Source: Paragonimus westermani
Taxonomy: Eukaryota > Platyhelminthes > Trematoda > Plagiorchiida > Troglotrematidae
Direction: 5' to 3'
DNA length: 64,000 bases
Assembly: GCA_008508345.1 (NCBI GenBank)
Contig: QNGE01001716.1
Coordinates: forward strand, 78,728-142,727
Within the stretch, counting starts at the first letter, position 1. The number at the start of each line of letters is the position of its first letter. The notes below the pieces were generated by a model. It was not told where the DNA came from and did no database searches. It was given only the letters and a program-made list of their open reading frames with translations. This document shows positions 50,288-62,139 of the stretch, one piece after another. Made by a program: the position numbers and the translations under genes.

Positions 50288-51286
50288 ATGACGGTGAAGA
50301 AGACTATAATATTTTCAAGTTGTTCGATCAACACCTCTCTCATTCCTGCTACTGCTGAAGAGACCAAAACCACTGCTAAAACGCTAATCTCAACAACAGG
50401 TCCTCGCATATCACGTGGAAGGAACAACATCAAGTCACGTTCAGTTTCCATCATCAATGTAATCTTAGATCAAGCCAGGAAAATAACGGAATTGGACGCC
50501 GGAATGACGGAACTACCCAGTAAATACGAGGGGCTTACCGAACTCTTGCACTAGCTAGATCCCATGGTTAGCACTCTAAATGCCACATGTAGCACACCAT
50601 TAGACTACCATCAAGCACAAAACCTCGTAGCCTCTGGGACGTCTGTTGTTACAGTAGCTGTGGAAGTGCAAAAGCAGTTGCGTTGTGCAAACAGGATGGT
50701 GGTATTTGATATACCTTTGTTGTCCGGAAAAGTAATCTCACTCAAGGACAGTGAGATGTAGGTGCACGAGTGCTACTGCCTGAGTATTCGCAAGAAAGTA
50801 CAACAAAAACGTTGTCCATTTTTGCTGCAGTTCACAAGTGTTCTTTCAACGAATGAATTTCTCAGAAGACAAGGGTAAATCAAGTCTGTCGCAAACTTCA
50901 AGTCCGTAGAAGTATTTGGTGACAAGACGCCACTTCAACTGGGAACGTTGTAGGTGGAAATCTCCCGAGAATAGAAGAAATTGTGTGACGCCGTCAATAC
51001 TCTTATCGGGTTGACTGTCGATCTCGACTGCTTCATGAGTTCTCTCGATCAGAAAGTTTAAACCGCAAACGCCGTTACGTTCTCTGTTCAGACGGGTGCT
51101 GAAAAGTAAGCTACGTCTAGGTCTGATGATGCCAGGCGCTTCGGAGTTTCCACAGCGGAACTCACGGTTGTTTCTAAAAACATGCCCTGGGCCAGAACAA
51201 CTTCCTTTGCCGGCCGAAACATTGACGGGAATTATATCTGAACTGAGATAACTGAAGTTACCCATAGCAATGAGAAAAGCAACTAA
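50288..51286 (+). pseudogene. CR1-like LINE ORF1 remnant with many in-frame stops
   Basis: A single reading frame holds protein-like sequence for about 1 kb, resembling the ORF1 RNA-binding region of CR1/Jockey-type LINEs. Segments include CANRMVVFDIP, then RKKVQQKRCPFLLQF followed by FLRRQG, and lastly FKSVEVFGDKTPLQ followed by LCDAVNTLIG. Eight in-frame stops interrupt it (50552, 50759, 50876, 50951, 50972, 51059, 51107 and 51239 are their first bases), yet I see no frameshift. Each stop is one C-to-T change from CAG, CAA or CGA. Family assignment is by motif resemblance only. Confidence 0.5.
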
Positions 51287-53378
51287 ATCTCTCTGTTAAT
51301 AACGCGGCTGCACGAGTGCAGTCATCCACTTCTTAACAGAGACATTTCCTCCATCGCCTGGAGTAACTGTAAATAGCAAGTGCAAGAGCAAAACACCTGA
51401 AAAATGCTGTAGATCATCAGTAAGACCTGGACGATGCTGACAAGTAAACAATATTCTGTATTTGCAATAAAAGTGCAAGTCGAAATACTTCACGAGCTCC
51501 ATGAATCCGGTTCTGGGAACCACGTTTTGAGGATGGAACTATACACTTTGCCCCCCAATGCTTTCAAGGCAACCTACAGCTATACTGGGTTTCACGGTTT
51601 CCATCGATTACCAATGGCTTCATGCAAGTAACTGAACGCCTTTGTCCACTAAACAACTAACCGGTGAATTGTCATCTCCAGTGAGTAACACCTAGGCTTG
51701 TCTTAACGTCGGACGGTAGGCTCTCACTGTGTTCCAAGTTGACCGCTGTACGTTACGTTTTATCCTGTACGTGTTGTGCGTGCCACTTAACCAACTCAGT
51801 CTGTAACTTTGTTTGAGACCACATACCGTTTTTGAGCTTGTTTGGTTACCAGAAACAATGAACAAAAGCTTCTGCGTCTGGCCTGTTACTCATTTTTGGG
51901 TAGATTGTTGGTTGGGAAACTAATGGCACGGTGAAATAATTTAGTTCTGCTTACCTACTGGCCTTCTAGTGCCAACGTTCAGCTTCAAGCACTGTGTGTC
52001 AAACTGCCTATCCGAAGTCGTTCGATCCTAAATTCTGGCGCCGTCTTTCTTCTGTATCTGGTGACGTCCCCGGCCCAAAAGGCTCTAATGCGTCGTGTTG
52101 GCACTAAGTTTGGCGCCTTGATGATTACCCATACAAAAATTGACGCGATGTTAAAAGTTGTTAGGAGCAGAACTAAGGAGGATGCCGTTGAAAACCGCGG
52201 AGAAGACAGTGTAGATAGGGATGGTGCCTTTCTTTTTCTCGACGACCAAGATGATTGTGGCCAACGCCTAATAATTGACTGGTTGTAGCGCTCTCGGCCT
52301 CACTGACCGATCCAGCTCTCTCACCACAACGACTGGTATGGGGTTTGGGGCAGGGCACTCTGGACATGAAATGAACCTGGATCCTGGACGCAGGGACAAA
52401 TTAGTTTTTGTCCTTGTACGGCACCCTGGGCCGTCGCAGAGACCAGCGAAGTGTTTTAATCGGAAAATCGGTGAGATTCGCGTAAACTTGTCGGCTCATC
52501 GACGGCTGATCGTAAGTACTGCTGATGCTGTTGCATATTGTGTTGAGCGGGACCGATAGAGGTTGCATGGGGTCACTCCAGTCTGAGCCAATTAGGTTGG
52601 AGTCTTGACAGTCTGTAAGGTAACAACCCTTTGTAAACTGTACGCCATCAGTAGAACAATTGCGCCATCTTATCTTCCAGTTTTAAGAGAGTCGGATGTG
52701 CCTAATTTTGTATAGGACATCCCAGGAACTTCCTACACTTCTACGGGTGAGTTTCGAGATGAAAGATGTCGCCGGCGATTACCAGTTGAGGCCAAATTAA
52801 AAAGCCTTTCATGAAAACCTTGACGCGTTTTCGTTGCTCCGTAAAATAGACCTCGAATATGACGGAATTTTTATCCAAGGTTGCAACGCGTTTCCGGCTT
52901 GGGTAATATTTCAATTTCGACAGACTAATGGGCATTCGTGAGTTGACTGAATAGCAGTGGCTTTTATGCTCATGTTTGCCGCAACTCCAGTGCATGTGTC
53001 CCGTGGAAGAAAAAGCCACAAGGAACATTCGTCAACCCATTTCCGAGGGGTGGTTGATGGCTTCATAGGTGGCAGATTGGACTGAGGTGATTTTAGTGAA
53101 CTGGGTATTCCCGGCTGCATTGTCCTCATTCTGTTTGTAGACGGTTCCTTCCGTGAATGATGAGTTATGTTAGTGTCGTGCCTGTTTGAGCAGCCTGACA
53201 CTCAGACTGCATGGGTTCATGTTAGACTGGTACCCCAGTGGTAACCAAGTGGTGTGTATCCGGTCTGAACTAAATATCAGACTAGTCGCGGACTAAAGAA
53301 ATGTGGTGTATGAGTCTCATTTCTGATCTAAATCCACTTGAACTTCAGTGATTCCGGAATGATTTACTTCTAACTGGC
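51287..53378. other. Unclassified core sequence between LINE pieces
   Basis: The ORF1 frame stays partly open to about 51631, but no further motif is clear. 52061-52560 has overlapping plus-strand frames without domains. I see no transposase. Confidence 0.45.
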
Positions 53379-53600
53379 TTGCTTCCAACACAAAACACTT
53401 ATCAATCGCAGCAGTTGCTAATCGACAAAAACAACAGTGTGCCCTACAACCTTCGTACCCAGACCTTCTCCAGACAGAAGTTCTTTTCCCGTGGGATTCT
53501 TAAACACCGGGAGATCCTTCCTTCTAACCTCGTCAGCCGCGCCTCCAGAGATCGTTTCGAAGGGATGTTAGATTCCAACCTAATTGAAATAGGCCAGTAG
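53379..53600 (+). pseudogene. LINE ORF2 C-terminal tail fragment
   Basis: The translation NLRTQTFSRQKFF...ILPSNLVSRASRDRFEGMLD resembles the C-terminal tail of CR1/Jockey-type ORF2, whose pattern is an F-S-x-R run, then a W/H-N-x-L-P run, then a V...AxSxxxFK run. It precedes, rather than follows, the endonuclease of the next LINE, so it belongs to a different, mostly deleted copy. Confidence 0.5.
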
Positions 53601-53849
53601 TTTGATCCACTTCTCAGTATACATTGTGATCTCCAAGGGTGCTGCTAAGCCCTGTTTTCAATTACTACTTTTAAGGAAAACAGACACCTATCTGACTTCG
53701 AATAAGACAAACTGACCTGATCTGATATCTTTGACCTTCTGTCTTCAAACCGGGTGGCGATCACTGAATTTCATAACCTCCGAATGCAGAACTCATGTGC
53801 ACTCATGTATTCTGGTTTCAACCGTGTGATTGAAACCAGAAAGCAGCAT

Positions 53850-54500
53850 GCGGTTTGCTTGAAGCTTAAACAAAAATAACTCAGAAAACTAAATGCTGAT
53901 CAGGTCCGCCTAGCAGACACCTCCATCGTGGAAATGACACGGGCTTTTCCCCTTTGTTTTAGAGGTTTATGTGATTTTGATTTCGAATATCATACCGGTT
54001 ACCACATGTTCCGCAGAAATCGTGGTGTAGTTTGAGGTCGCTGATGTTTACTCTGCCTAGGGGAGCAATATTCTGCAAACATACTCGATGTGTCGTGCCT
54101 TGGTATGACAGATGACTCCTTGTGTCGACTGGATCCTGTTTGTTACTCTGAAGATGTGTCTACAGACAACCTAACGCCACTCATGATAACATGATAACCT
54201 TGTTGATGGAATGAACTATGTATCAGCTCTACCTGAGTAGTGCAAAATAATTGGCAGAGAATTCTACACGCCCAATATCTCCTGGACCTCTTTCGCAGCC
54301 CCCGAAATGACGTCGAGTTCCTCGAATGTCTTCAAATAAACGGATGGTGCTAACATGTTTCAGCATCTACTAGACAAGAGCACACTTTAGATATCTTGAA
54401 AACACGCGTCTCATCTGCTACTGCGTCCGTCTTGGAACAATTTTCAGGGAGTGATCAAAACACAGTCAACTTCATGTTTGACCTAAAAGCCGTGAAACAG
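53850..54500 (+). pseudogene. CR1-like LINE AP-endonuclease domain remnant
   Basis: The nuclease that nicks target DNA for target-primed reverse transcription. Family-like blocks occur in order, spread over several frames: EYHTGYHMFRRNRG (about 53985-54025), a CLGMTDDSLCRLDP block (about 54097-54135), FYTPNISWTSF (about 54259-54291) and a FLECLQINGWC block that runs on into SSATASVLEQFSGSDQ. The position of the usual GDFN catalytic motif reads REFY, so the conserved Asp and Asn are lost. Multiple stops and shifts show it is dead. Confidence 0.65.
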
Positions 54501-54659
54501 TCGACCGTTATACATTACCGCCAAACTAAGTTTGTCGACTGGTACGTGTTCACCATACTGTTGAGACCTCTGGAGTGGAACACTTTTTTTACCTCTGGTC
54601 CTAATATGGCAACCGAAGCATTTAATGAACACTCCAGATCCTGAATGAACATCTAAGCC

Positions 54660-56117
54660 CCGCAAAGACCAAAACACGGTAATGTGTACGGTAACGGCAT
54701 AATTCTCACTGCACAAGAGCAAGGTAAGCTCAAAAGTCTGAAATCATGGTACCGGAAAACACGCGTCTTCTCTCCTATGATGCAGATGCGTAAACTTTTC
54801 AATGCTATTGAATATAAAACCAAAATGCTCCACATAAGTAAAGAAAAACGTGCGCTCAACAGCAAAAACAACAGCTCGCAGTTGGTGCAGTTGATGGGAC
54901 GCAGGAACTATGGGAGAGACCCTGCAATCTTGGTAGTAACACAACGGGGCAAAACTGCTGTGGATGATCCTTTTGCAATATGTGAGGTATTTACTCAATA
55001 TTTTGCTAATTCCTTTGACCATGAAGGACACATACTGCCTCCACCTCCCCGTCGAGCAAAATTAGGTTCCTAAGCCATATCCCTGTTGATGCGGGGCCCA
55101 TTTGCTCTCATTTAGCTTCTCACCTACCTCGTCCCGCTAATATTCACCCCTTTGCTATAAAATACGGAGGGGAAGACATCCCTCTACTTCTGCTTAATAT
55201 TTATACACTTTCTCTGACATCAGGTGCCTTCCCTCTTCAATGGAAAAATTCTACAATTCACCTCCGCTATAAAAGTGACCCGCAACATGGCGTCAGCAAT
55301 TATCGTCCCTTTAACCGTACTTCAATCTTTTCTAAGGTGTTGGAAATAATACTGAAGTGTCGCACGGTTGAATTATCATCACAAAGCCTTATGAAAACAA
55401 AACACAGTATGAATCTATCAGCAAACGTTCTTGCATAACGTGCAGCTAAAATTTATTAAACATGTGACAAAATCTAGTGACACCGGGGAAGCGACTATCA
55501 TTATACTGTTGGATATGGAGAAGGCTTTCGGTCGTGTGCCTCATAAGCGCTCTCTGCTCAAAATAGCATTCATTGGTGTACGTAATCCATTGCTCAAGTG
55601 GTTTTCTTCCTAACCTACAGGCCGCACACAAACAGTGAAAATAGAAAACAATAGCTCAACGCCTATACCAGTCACTAACGAGGTGATACAAGGAAATGTT
55701 CTGGGACCGTTACTCTATCTCATATATACAAACGATATATGTCAAGTTATCAAGCATGGGAAACTGTTCCTCTTCGTTGATGATATCAAACTTGTTTACA
55801 GCTTTCCACCTGGCAATCTAAATCCATGTTTAGAAAATATACGAAAGGATCTCATGTCATTAGAGACTTGGTGTAAAACTTGGCTGATGAAATTTTCAGC
55901 CAATAAATCCACTATCGTTGTGCATGGTTGTCATGTACCAGATGGCGCTATAAAGCTGGATGATCACAGCATACCCACCGCCAACTCAGTACGTGACCTG
56001 GGTTTACTCTGCTCAAAATTATTCAACTTCACAGAGCATGTATCGTTCCTAGTCGCTAAAACCAGACGGACGATAGGTCACATTAAACACTCATTCTTCC
56101 TACCCGCCGCACAGTGA
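54660..56117 (+). pseudogene. CR1-like LINE linker and reverse transcriptase
   Basis: Polymerase of the same LINE as the preceding endonuclease. A linker frame (54684-55073) is followed in another frame by RT blocks around LTSGAFPLQWKNS and SNYRPFNRTSIFSKVLE (about 55215-55350). From 55431, back in the first frame, come the ILLDMEKAFGRVPH block (catalytic Asp region), a TAA at 55611-55613, the VIQGNVLGPLLYLIYTNDI block and the catalytic FVDD box at 55773-55784. The order and motifs are diagnostic for non-LTR RT of the CR1/Jockey group. At least two frame changes and a stop make it inactive. Confidence 0.85.
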
Positions 56118-56209
56118 CGTCTTCATAAATCACGCATACCACACCAGTTTGAAAACTGCATGTTCATATATAGCTGAATGCACAAGTCTGACAGGCCAAT
56201 TCTGGTAAG

Positions 56210-56590
56210 CCTCGAACGTGCATCCGGAAAAACGTCTATTGGGTTATCCATCTTCTCTGAGTTACAGAGAGCGCTGCCAGATGCTTGCACTCTATCCTCT
56301 TCGATTACGGCGACTCTAACGTAACCTTCTACTCATGTATAATCTGGTCTATGGCAATGAATCCACCGTTAGCTTTGCAACTCACTTGCAACAGAGATCT
56401 CATTATAGCCTCTGGAACAAGGAAGTGACTCAGGCAGATTTCCATACCCGAGAAAAACTGCGTTTAAATTTTTTCCTAGTAAACTTTTCATAAATTTGGA
56501 ACAAATTCCCGTAAGCAACCAGAGCTGGTAAAAATATACATCGACTCGAATGAAGCTTAAAAACTCTTCAAACAATAACAAACGTCATGC
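56210..56590 (+). pseudogene. CR1-like LINE ORF2 C-terminus
   Basis: After the RT, LLGYPSSLSYRERCQML...LYPLRLRR and a later HTREKLRLNFF..NFS*IWN block match the post-RT tail of the same LINE group. The fragment ends near 56590, about 170 bp before the right inverted-repeat arm. No clear poly(A) or 3' microsatellite tail was seen. Confidence 0.65.
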
Positions 56591-56760
56591 CCATTTGCTA
56601 GCTCCACATATCAGCGGTGATATATTTGAAAACGGACCAAATATTATCTGAGGGCAAACCCTCTGTGTTGCGCGATGTTAAGTTACGCACCTCTCTAAGT
56701 GACAGACGCTATCAATCTCAGGATAGAACTTCAACACAGCATTGATTTCGGATTTACTCT

Positions 56761-58558
56761 TGAACAAGGAAACATGTCTATAGTCGAGGCGTATACGTCT
56801 AGGTACGCACACGCCTGTTAGTAATAACCCAGTCGTCCTGGTACGTCTTTACTTCACACTTATTGATAGGTTATTTGTGTGTTGTGAATCACCATGCAAA
56901 CGCCGAGCATGCCAAAACTGGTTGGAAAAAAGAAACTCAACCTGTTTGTCTCACGACTACATAAAAACCTCGCATCGCAAATCTTCTCTCTTCTCCCCCC
57001 GACAAACCACCAGACATCCTCTCGGTATTGTCGAACATTCTTCTCATTCTGTGTACCGGTTGTACATAGATAAGCGACATCTAAATTCGGCAGTACTCAT
57101 ATACTAAGAGAAGCTGATATTCGATTTTATTTTGCGTTATTTTATAACAGCTGTTTGCATGTGGTATACATTTAATCAATTAACAGAGTGATATTAACGT
57201 TAAGTGGAAGGCCGTGCTACAATATTACGTGTTCCATCGTTTATCATAGCTCGCAGTCAGGTTTACGTTCTCCAATTAATCGCGTGACTTCGCTTCCCTA
57301 TCTTGGTTTTATTGATATATCCCACGTGAGAAAACATTCTACCCCCGTACACTCAAAATCACCCAATGGATGCACACTTCGCGAGCTTCACAAAATTCTT
57401 TAGATTTTGAGCGAAGGACGAAGAAAAGTAGAGATGTTCATGCGTATTCCGCAGAGATTTGTGTGTAGCGCCCTGGAGATTTCACTGGCCTACCTGCGGC
57501 ACGGTGTGTAAAATAGTTTCAAAACTCATAGTTGCATATTGTACCTAGGCTATTAGAAAAGCTTGCACGGTGCATGCTGTCCGCTTGTTTGTCTGCATGT
57601 CATGTGGCAGTGGTGCGAACCCGAAAGACACGTGTCACTCTCCCGGTTTACTCGTTCGTCGACGGCTGGTCTCTAGTCTCTCTAGTTAATTCGCGTGTCG
57701 GTACCGTTTATAGCGCTACTGGTGGCCACCTGTACATTTTGTCGAATAAAGGTTTGGTCTCTCTTCTCAATGGCTTTTTGTTTTTCGCGTCTGATAATTG
57801 CGTACTTGAGGAAATGGCGACTTAGCGCTACGAGCACTGAATGTGCTTTCCCATCCTCACACAATTTCCTACACGTTTCCCCGGGACAATCTGCATGGAA
57901 TAATGATGAAATTCTCCGATACTACATTCACTCCATCCCCTAAGTGTAACACGCAAACCAGCCGCTTCTGCTCTGACTGTCCGTGGCACTTTTGATCCGA
58001 ATTTGAAGCAATATGGAGGCACTGGAGAACAGCGTTCTTTCGAAGTAGGGGTTCGAACGGTAGCCCTGAAAAGAGAAACAGTACGGACAAACATGGACTA
58101 AAGGCCCCGTAAGCCATGCATACGACTTACACAAGCGCAAACTAAAACGGCACCGACAACACAGCAGCATGCCCCGTTACACAACTCAAATTCAGTCTGT
58201 GCGCGCTTGCTGGTTTCGGTTGCGCACGACATAACCACCTTTTATTCGGCACGATCTTGACTACTCGGCAAGTGATCGCCTTATGCAGACCCGAATAATG
58301 TAAATATCCAACTATTTTATCGAATTTTGGGCATTTTTAATATTATCCCCTCAGAGGCGTGTATCTCAAATTTTTCTTCCTAGGGTGGAATTTTTCTCTC
58401 ATATGATTTCTGTTCTGTCGCTTTATTTACACAGCTGACTCATTACACAATTTACAGCTGTGGTGTTCGAATGCGCATATAGCTTTAAAATGTGTGTATT
58501 GGTCGCGCTTCCCTAAGCGTGGCTCTCACAATGCGTCGAGGAATATACCGTTATTTTT
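56761..58558 (-). repeat. Right arm of 1.8-kb inverted repeat
   Basis: 1,798 bp, reverse complement of 47629-49426 with only a few differences noted: an A/G in TGAACA[A/G]GG and two bases near 56801-56808. The outer boundary falls at TTATTTTT, beyond which the two sides differ completely. It contains the mirror of the SINE-related block (57442-57631, minus strand). Confidence 0.95.
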
Positions 58559-61500
58559 ATTGTTATTATCAAACCCTCCGATATTTTCTATCATATATTT
58601 TTGCTTACCTGCGTGGTGGCCCATTTATTCAACTGATGAAAGCGTCGAAATTATGGTACCGCCAAGAGGTAGCTGTGGCGGTTTCTGATCGATGTAAAAG
58701 GTACACATAGAAACTGAAAATATCGATGAAAATGAAACGACTCAATGACAATTCGATATCCGTTTAGTCAAATAGTCTACCATACGAGGAAAGACCAGTA
58801 CCAGAAATTGGGTCCACATGGAGGCGGATGAATAATTTTCAACGCCGGATAATATCGCAAACTCTGAGCGTCTGTTGGTCAGCAGATAGGTGGAGCCCGA
58901 AAATTACACCATGTAATCATTTAATCAAACAAAATTCCACGTAAAATTACAAGACGGAGGGTGGAACCTGACAGCCATTGTTGTGTGCTTTCTTCAGCGT
59001 CCTCTTTCTTAGAGATTTCCAGGTCACCACGAACTCTGTATACATTTGTTCATCTTTCCCCCTAAGTTTATCGTTCTTTTCAGAAGTGAGGCAATACTTT
59101 CCATCAGTCCTCTGTGTCGACATGGGAGAGATCACTGGGATGGAGCGTGTCACTATTTCGGAAAAAAGCTAACCGTTTGGTCATCTCAGAGCTGGAAGTC
59201 TTAATTTCGTCAAAACTTGGCTCCAAGAAGTTAATTCAGTGCAATTTTTAACAGAAAGCTAGGTGATTTTCATGGTGTGATATGACATGTTGTCCTATTT
59301 ATAGGGCGGACAACGGGGTCAAAATGATTGGTGACACTTGTGTATGTACTGAACAATAATGGCCATGATATGAGCTACTTAAGCATGCGTGGTTAGTTGC
59401 TTAGACTTCGTAACAATTAAAATGAACAAGGAATGATAAAAATATGTTCGCTGATGCCAGTTTTAGTTTGCATCACAAATTCTCCCGAACTTCTAAACTA
59501 CGCAGCCCGTTGATTTTATTATTATTATCCAACATATTGCAGGCCTTCAACTTATCCCGGAAGGCACTTCGTGTTTATCATTTTGGTTTCGACATGTTCT
59601 GCGCTCAATTTGTGGGCAATCGATAAATTAATATACTATGGATATTCACGTCCCACACGACGTTCCTTGATTAAGCCGCACAGAGGACGGAATCGAAGGA
59701 TTATTTTTCGAACGTCACTTTCCATCGCCTCTCATCTCGGTCGGTACAGGGATGGGTTTGTGGCTGAATAACATGCCCCGTGTTTGGCCTCATGTGGAAT
59801 CAGCAGTTCAGGCTATTTTCAGTTTCCTGTGAATAGTGTGTTGTTTAGGATGAATGGAGAACTTGAGTGGTCAGCTGAACAAAAATTTTGTAGATTTGAA
59901 AAATTTCCATGGTTTTTGATATGTAGCCTGTTAATTGGTTGAATTTGTCCGCTCACATTAGAAAGCAGAATCATTAGTAGCCAGTTCTGCGCTGGCGGGT
60001 CAGTGGTTAGCCCAATATTGTTGTTGCGGTTTGGTCCCGTGTAAGAGGTTCAGTGGAACTAAGTGAGAATACTCCGAAGCGTATTGATACTATAATCAAC
60101 TACCTGTTTACACATGGTCGTCACACCGGCTTCTGTTGACAGACTTGAAAACGCCAAGTAATCCCGAGGCACTTCAGGCAGCTCTTTTTGATGACGCTCA
60201 ATTTAATTGAGTGAGCGTACTAAAAATGCCCTCCGTCCACGGATGGTATCGAAGCCCAAAACGCTACACTGTTTTCCACTTTTTGTTTGCAGAAGGTCTA
60301 CTTCATTCCATTACAGTCAACTTAGGCTCATATAAAGCACGGGTTCGAGATTTGAAAACATTCACGGAGATCAGAGTAACTGCGACTTGGGGTTACACAG
60401 GGCGTTTGACAGACTGCTCTCTAGCAGCAAGTAAACTAAGAGGACGCAATATGAACGAAATCAAAGACCCTAGAAATGGTTAAAAATTCACGGGCTTCTG
60501 AAGATAATTTCACGGTGTGCTGAACAACGAACTCCGTTTGTGCATATATTTCCACACTGAGAAGGGTTTCCACATTGCTTTCAGGTGTTTTCCACTTACG
60601 TTCCTTAGGCAACTTTGCCAAAATATTGAAGAATTAAATGGGATAGGGCGGCGTTTAAACCAAAGAAAGAAAAGTGAAGTGCTGTAAGCATCGGAGGTAC
60701 TTCGGACTTTCAAGATGAGGCTTCTGGAAATAGAGTATTCATCCAGGCGTTCACACACAGCAAAAACCAGACACTTGTCATGCAAAAATCGCAGGAGTCA
60801 GTTGGTCATTCAATTTCCAAGTCAAAGTCGGAACTTTGGATAGGAGTTGGGAAGTGTTGATATACAGAGGGAGACTGATATTATCGAAGAGGTAATCCAG
60901 GTGAATACAAAATTTAAAGCCGCAATCCAATGCGTGGCAGCCGCTTGGAAGGCAGTTCAAGGGGACGGTTACATTTCAAGAGCCGGGAATATCGCTCCTT
61001 CCGTGTAGAGTGTACATTTGTCAACATGTAAGCTGTTGCATACAGACGCGGATCCATTACCTTGCAACGGGACGACAGACACTGAGAGGAGTTTAGCGAA
61101 GAGACTCAAAGTTTTTTTGAAGAACACGGAGGAACGCATCATCCCGGCGGTTTGAAAAACGCAATACTTTTTTACAGAAAATGGGGTACAGAAGTGGCGA
61201 TTTTGTTAAAACTTTAAGGTTTTGAAGGGACCACCCGGAGTAGTGAAGCACCAGTTGGTTCCCAGTGGAGATTTGGCGCTCGAATGGCATAAGATGAAGC
61301 TTACTAACCAGCGAGCCAGAAAACATTCGAGCGCAGTTTCTCGCAATTTAGATTAAAAACTTTCGAAGAAAACCACCGCCCATAGCAGGGGTCGCCAACA
61401 CCTTGGCAAAATTCGAACGCCACCCTGATAACTGTAGGCTAATCGTTTTCCTTAAATTGATCTGTGGCATGCTGACTGACTGCGTGCGAGCAGGCGTACT

Positions 61501-62055
61501 TATCTGCCTGACCTTTTATGCTGCCTTGATGTAGTCAAGCTTGTGTGCGTTTAGATCCGGCGGGCTGTGTTGACTTGGATTTCGGTCCTTGCAGGTTCAA
61601 CCTTGTCAGATGGGCTTTTTAGCCAAAGGCTTGGATTGAGGGTCTTAATCACTCTGCTGCACATGTCTGGGTGTGTAACATGAAAACCAGAAGAGCAGAC
61701 GGAGGTTACGACCGAAGATGTATTACGCAACACGCGGCATTACTAGAATATCAAAAAAGATAAAGGTACAAAAGTACAAGAGTGTTACGTTTAACTACAA
61801 GTGTTCTGCTTGTATGTCTGTCCGCTTGTTCAAGATTCTCGTGCACAACGTTGACGTAGCGGACTGAAAGGTGAATGGAACAACCGTATAACGATTACCA
61901 CTTCAAATTCGATCCGTGCGCGCTAACTAGTTTCGGTCGCGAGTTACAGGTGTCCTGGCAGTATCCAAAGCCCATACAAACAATGATCATAGAAAAGAAA
62001 GCCAATGCCATACTACATCGGTTGTCGCGCAGAATAAACTGCTGCACACGGCAGG
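58559..62055. other. No gene recognised
   Basis: Short frames only, the longest 90-91 codons at 60211-60483 (plus) and 60510-60785 (minus), without domains. At 61387 the sequence CAGGGGTCGCCAAC resembles the terminal inverted repeat of hAT-type elements, but I found no matching second end. The RTE-like fragment starts just downstream. Confidence 0.45.
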
Positions 62056-62139
62056 GTGGATAGACTAAAATATGCCACTGCCAGACACTCACCCTCATAC
62101 TTCTCCTCGACCACGAATCCCCGAGCAGATAACGCTCAA

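Noticed and set aside
56761..58558. LTR-like features in the arm (TGTT start, AATAAAG, TGGCGAC primer-site-like string)
   Set aside because: The termini do not form a TG...CA repeat pair, the two arms are inverted rather than direct, and no gag-pol lies between them.
46968..58710. Pairs of identical open frames in the two arms (76-97 codons)
   Set aside because: They are mirrored copies created by the inverted repeat, lack domains, and overlap SINE-related sequence. They are not genes.
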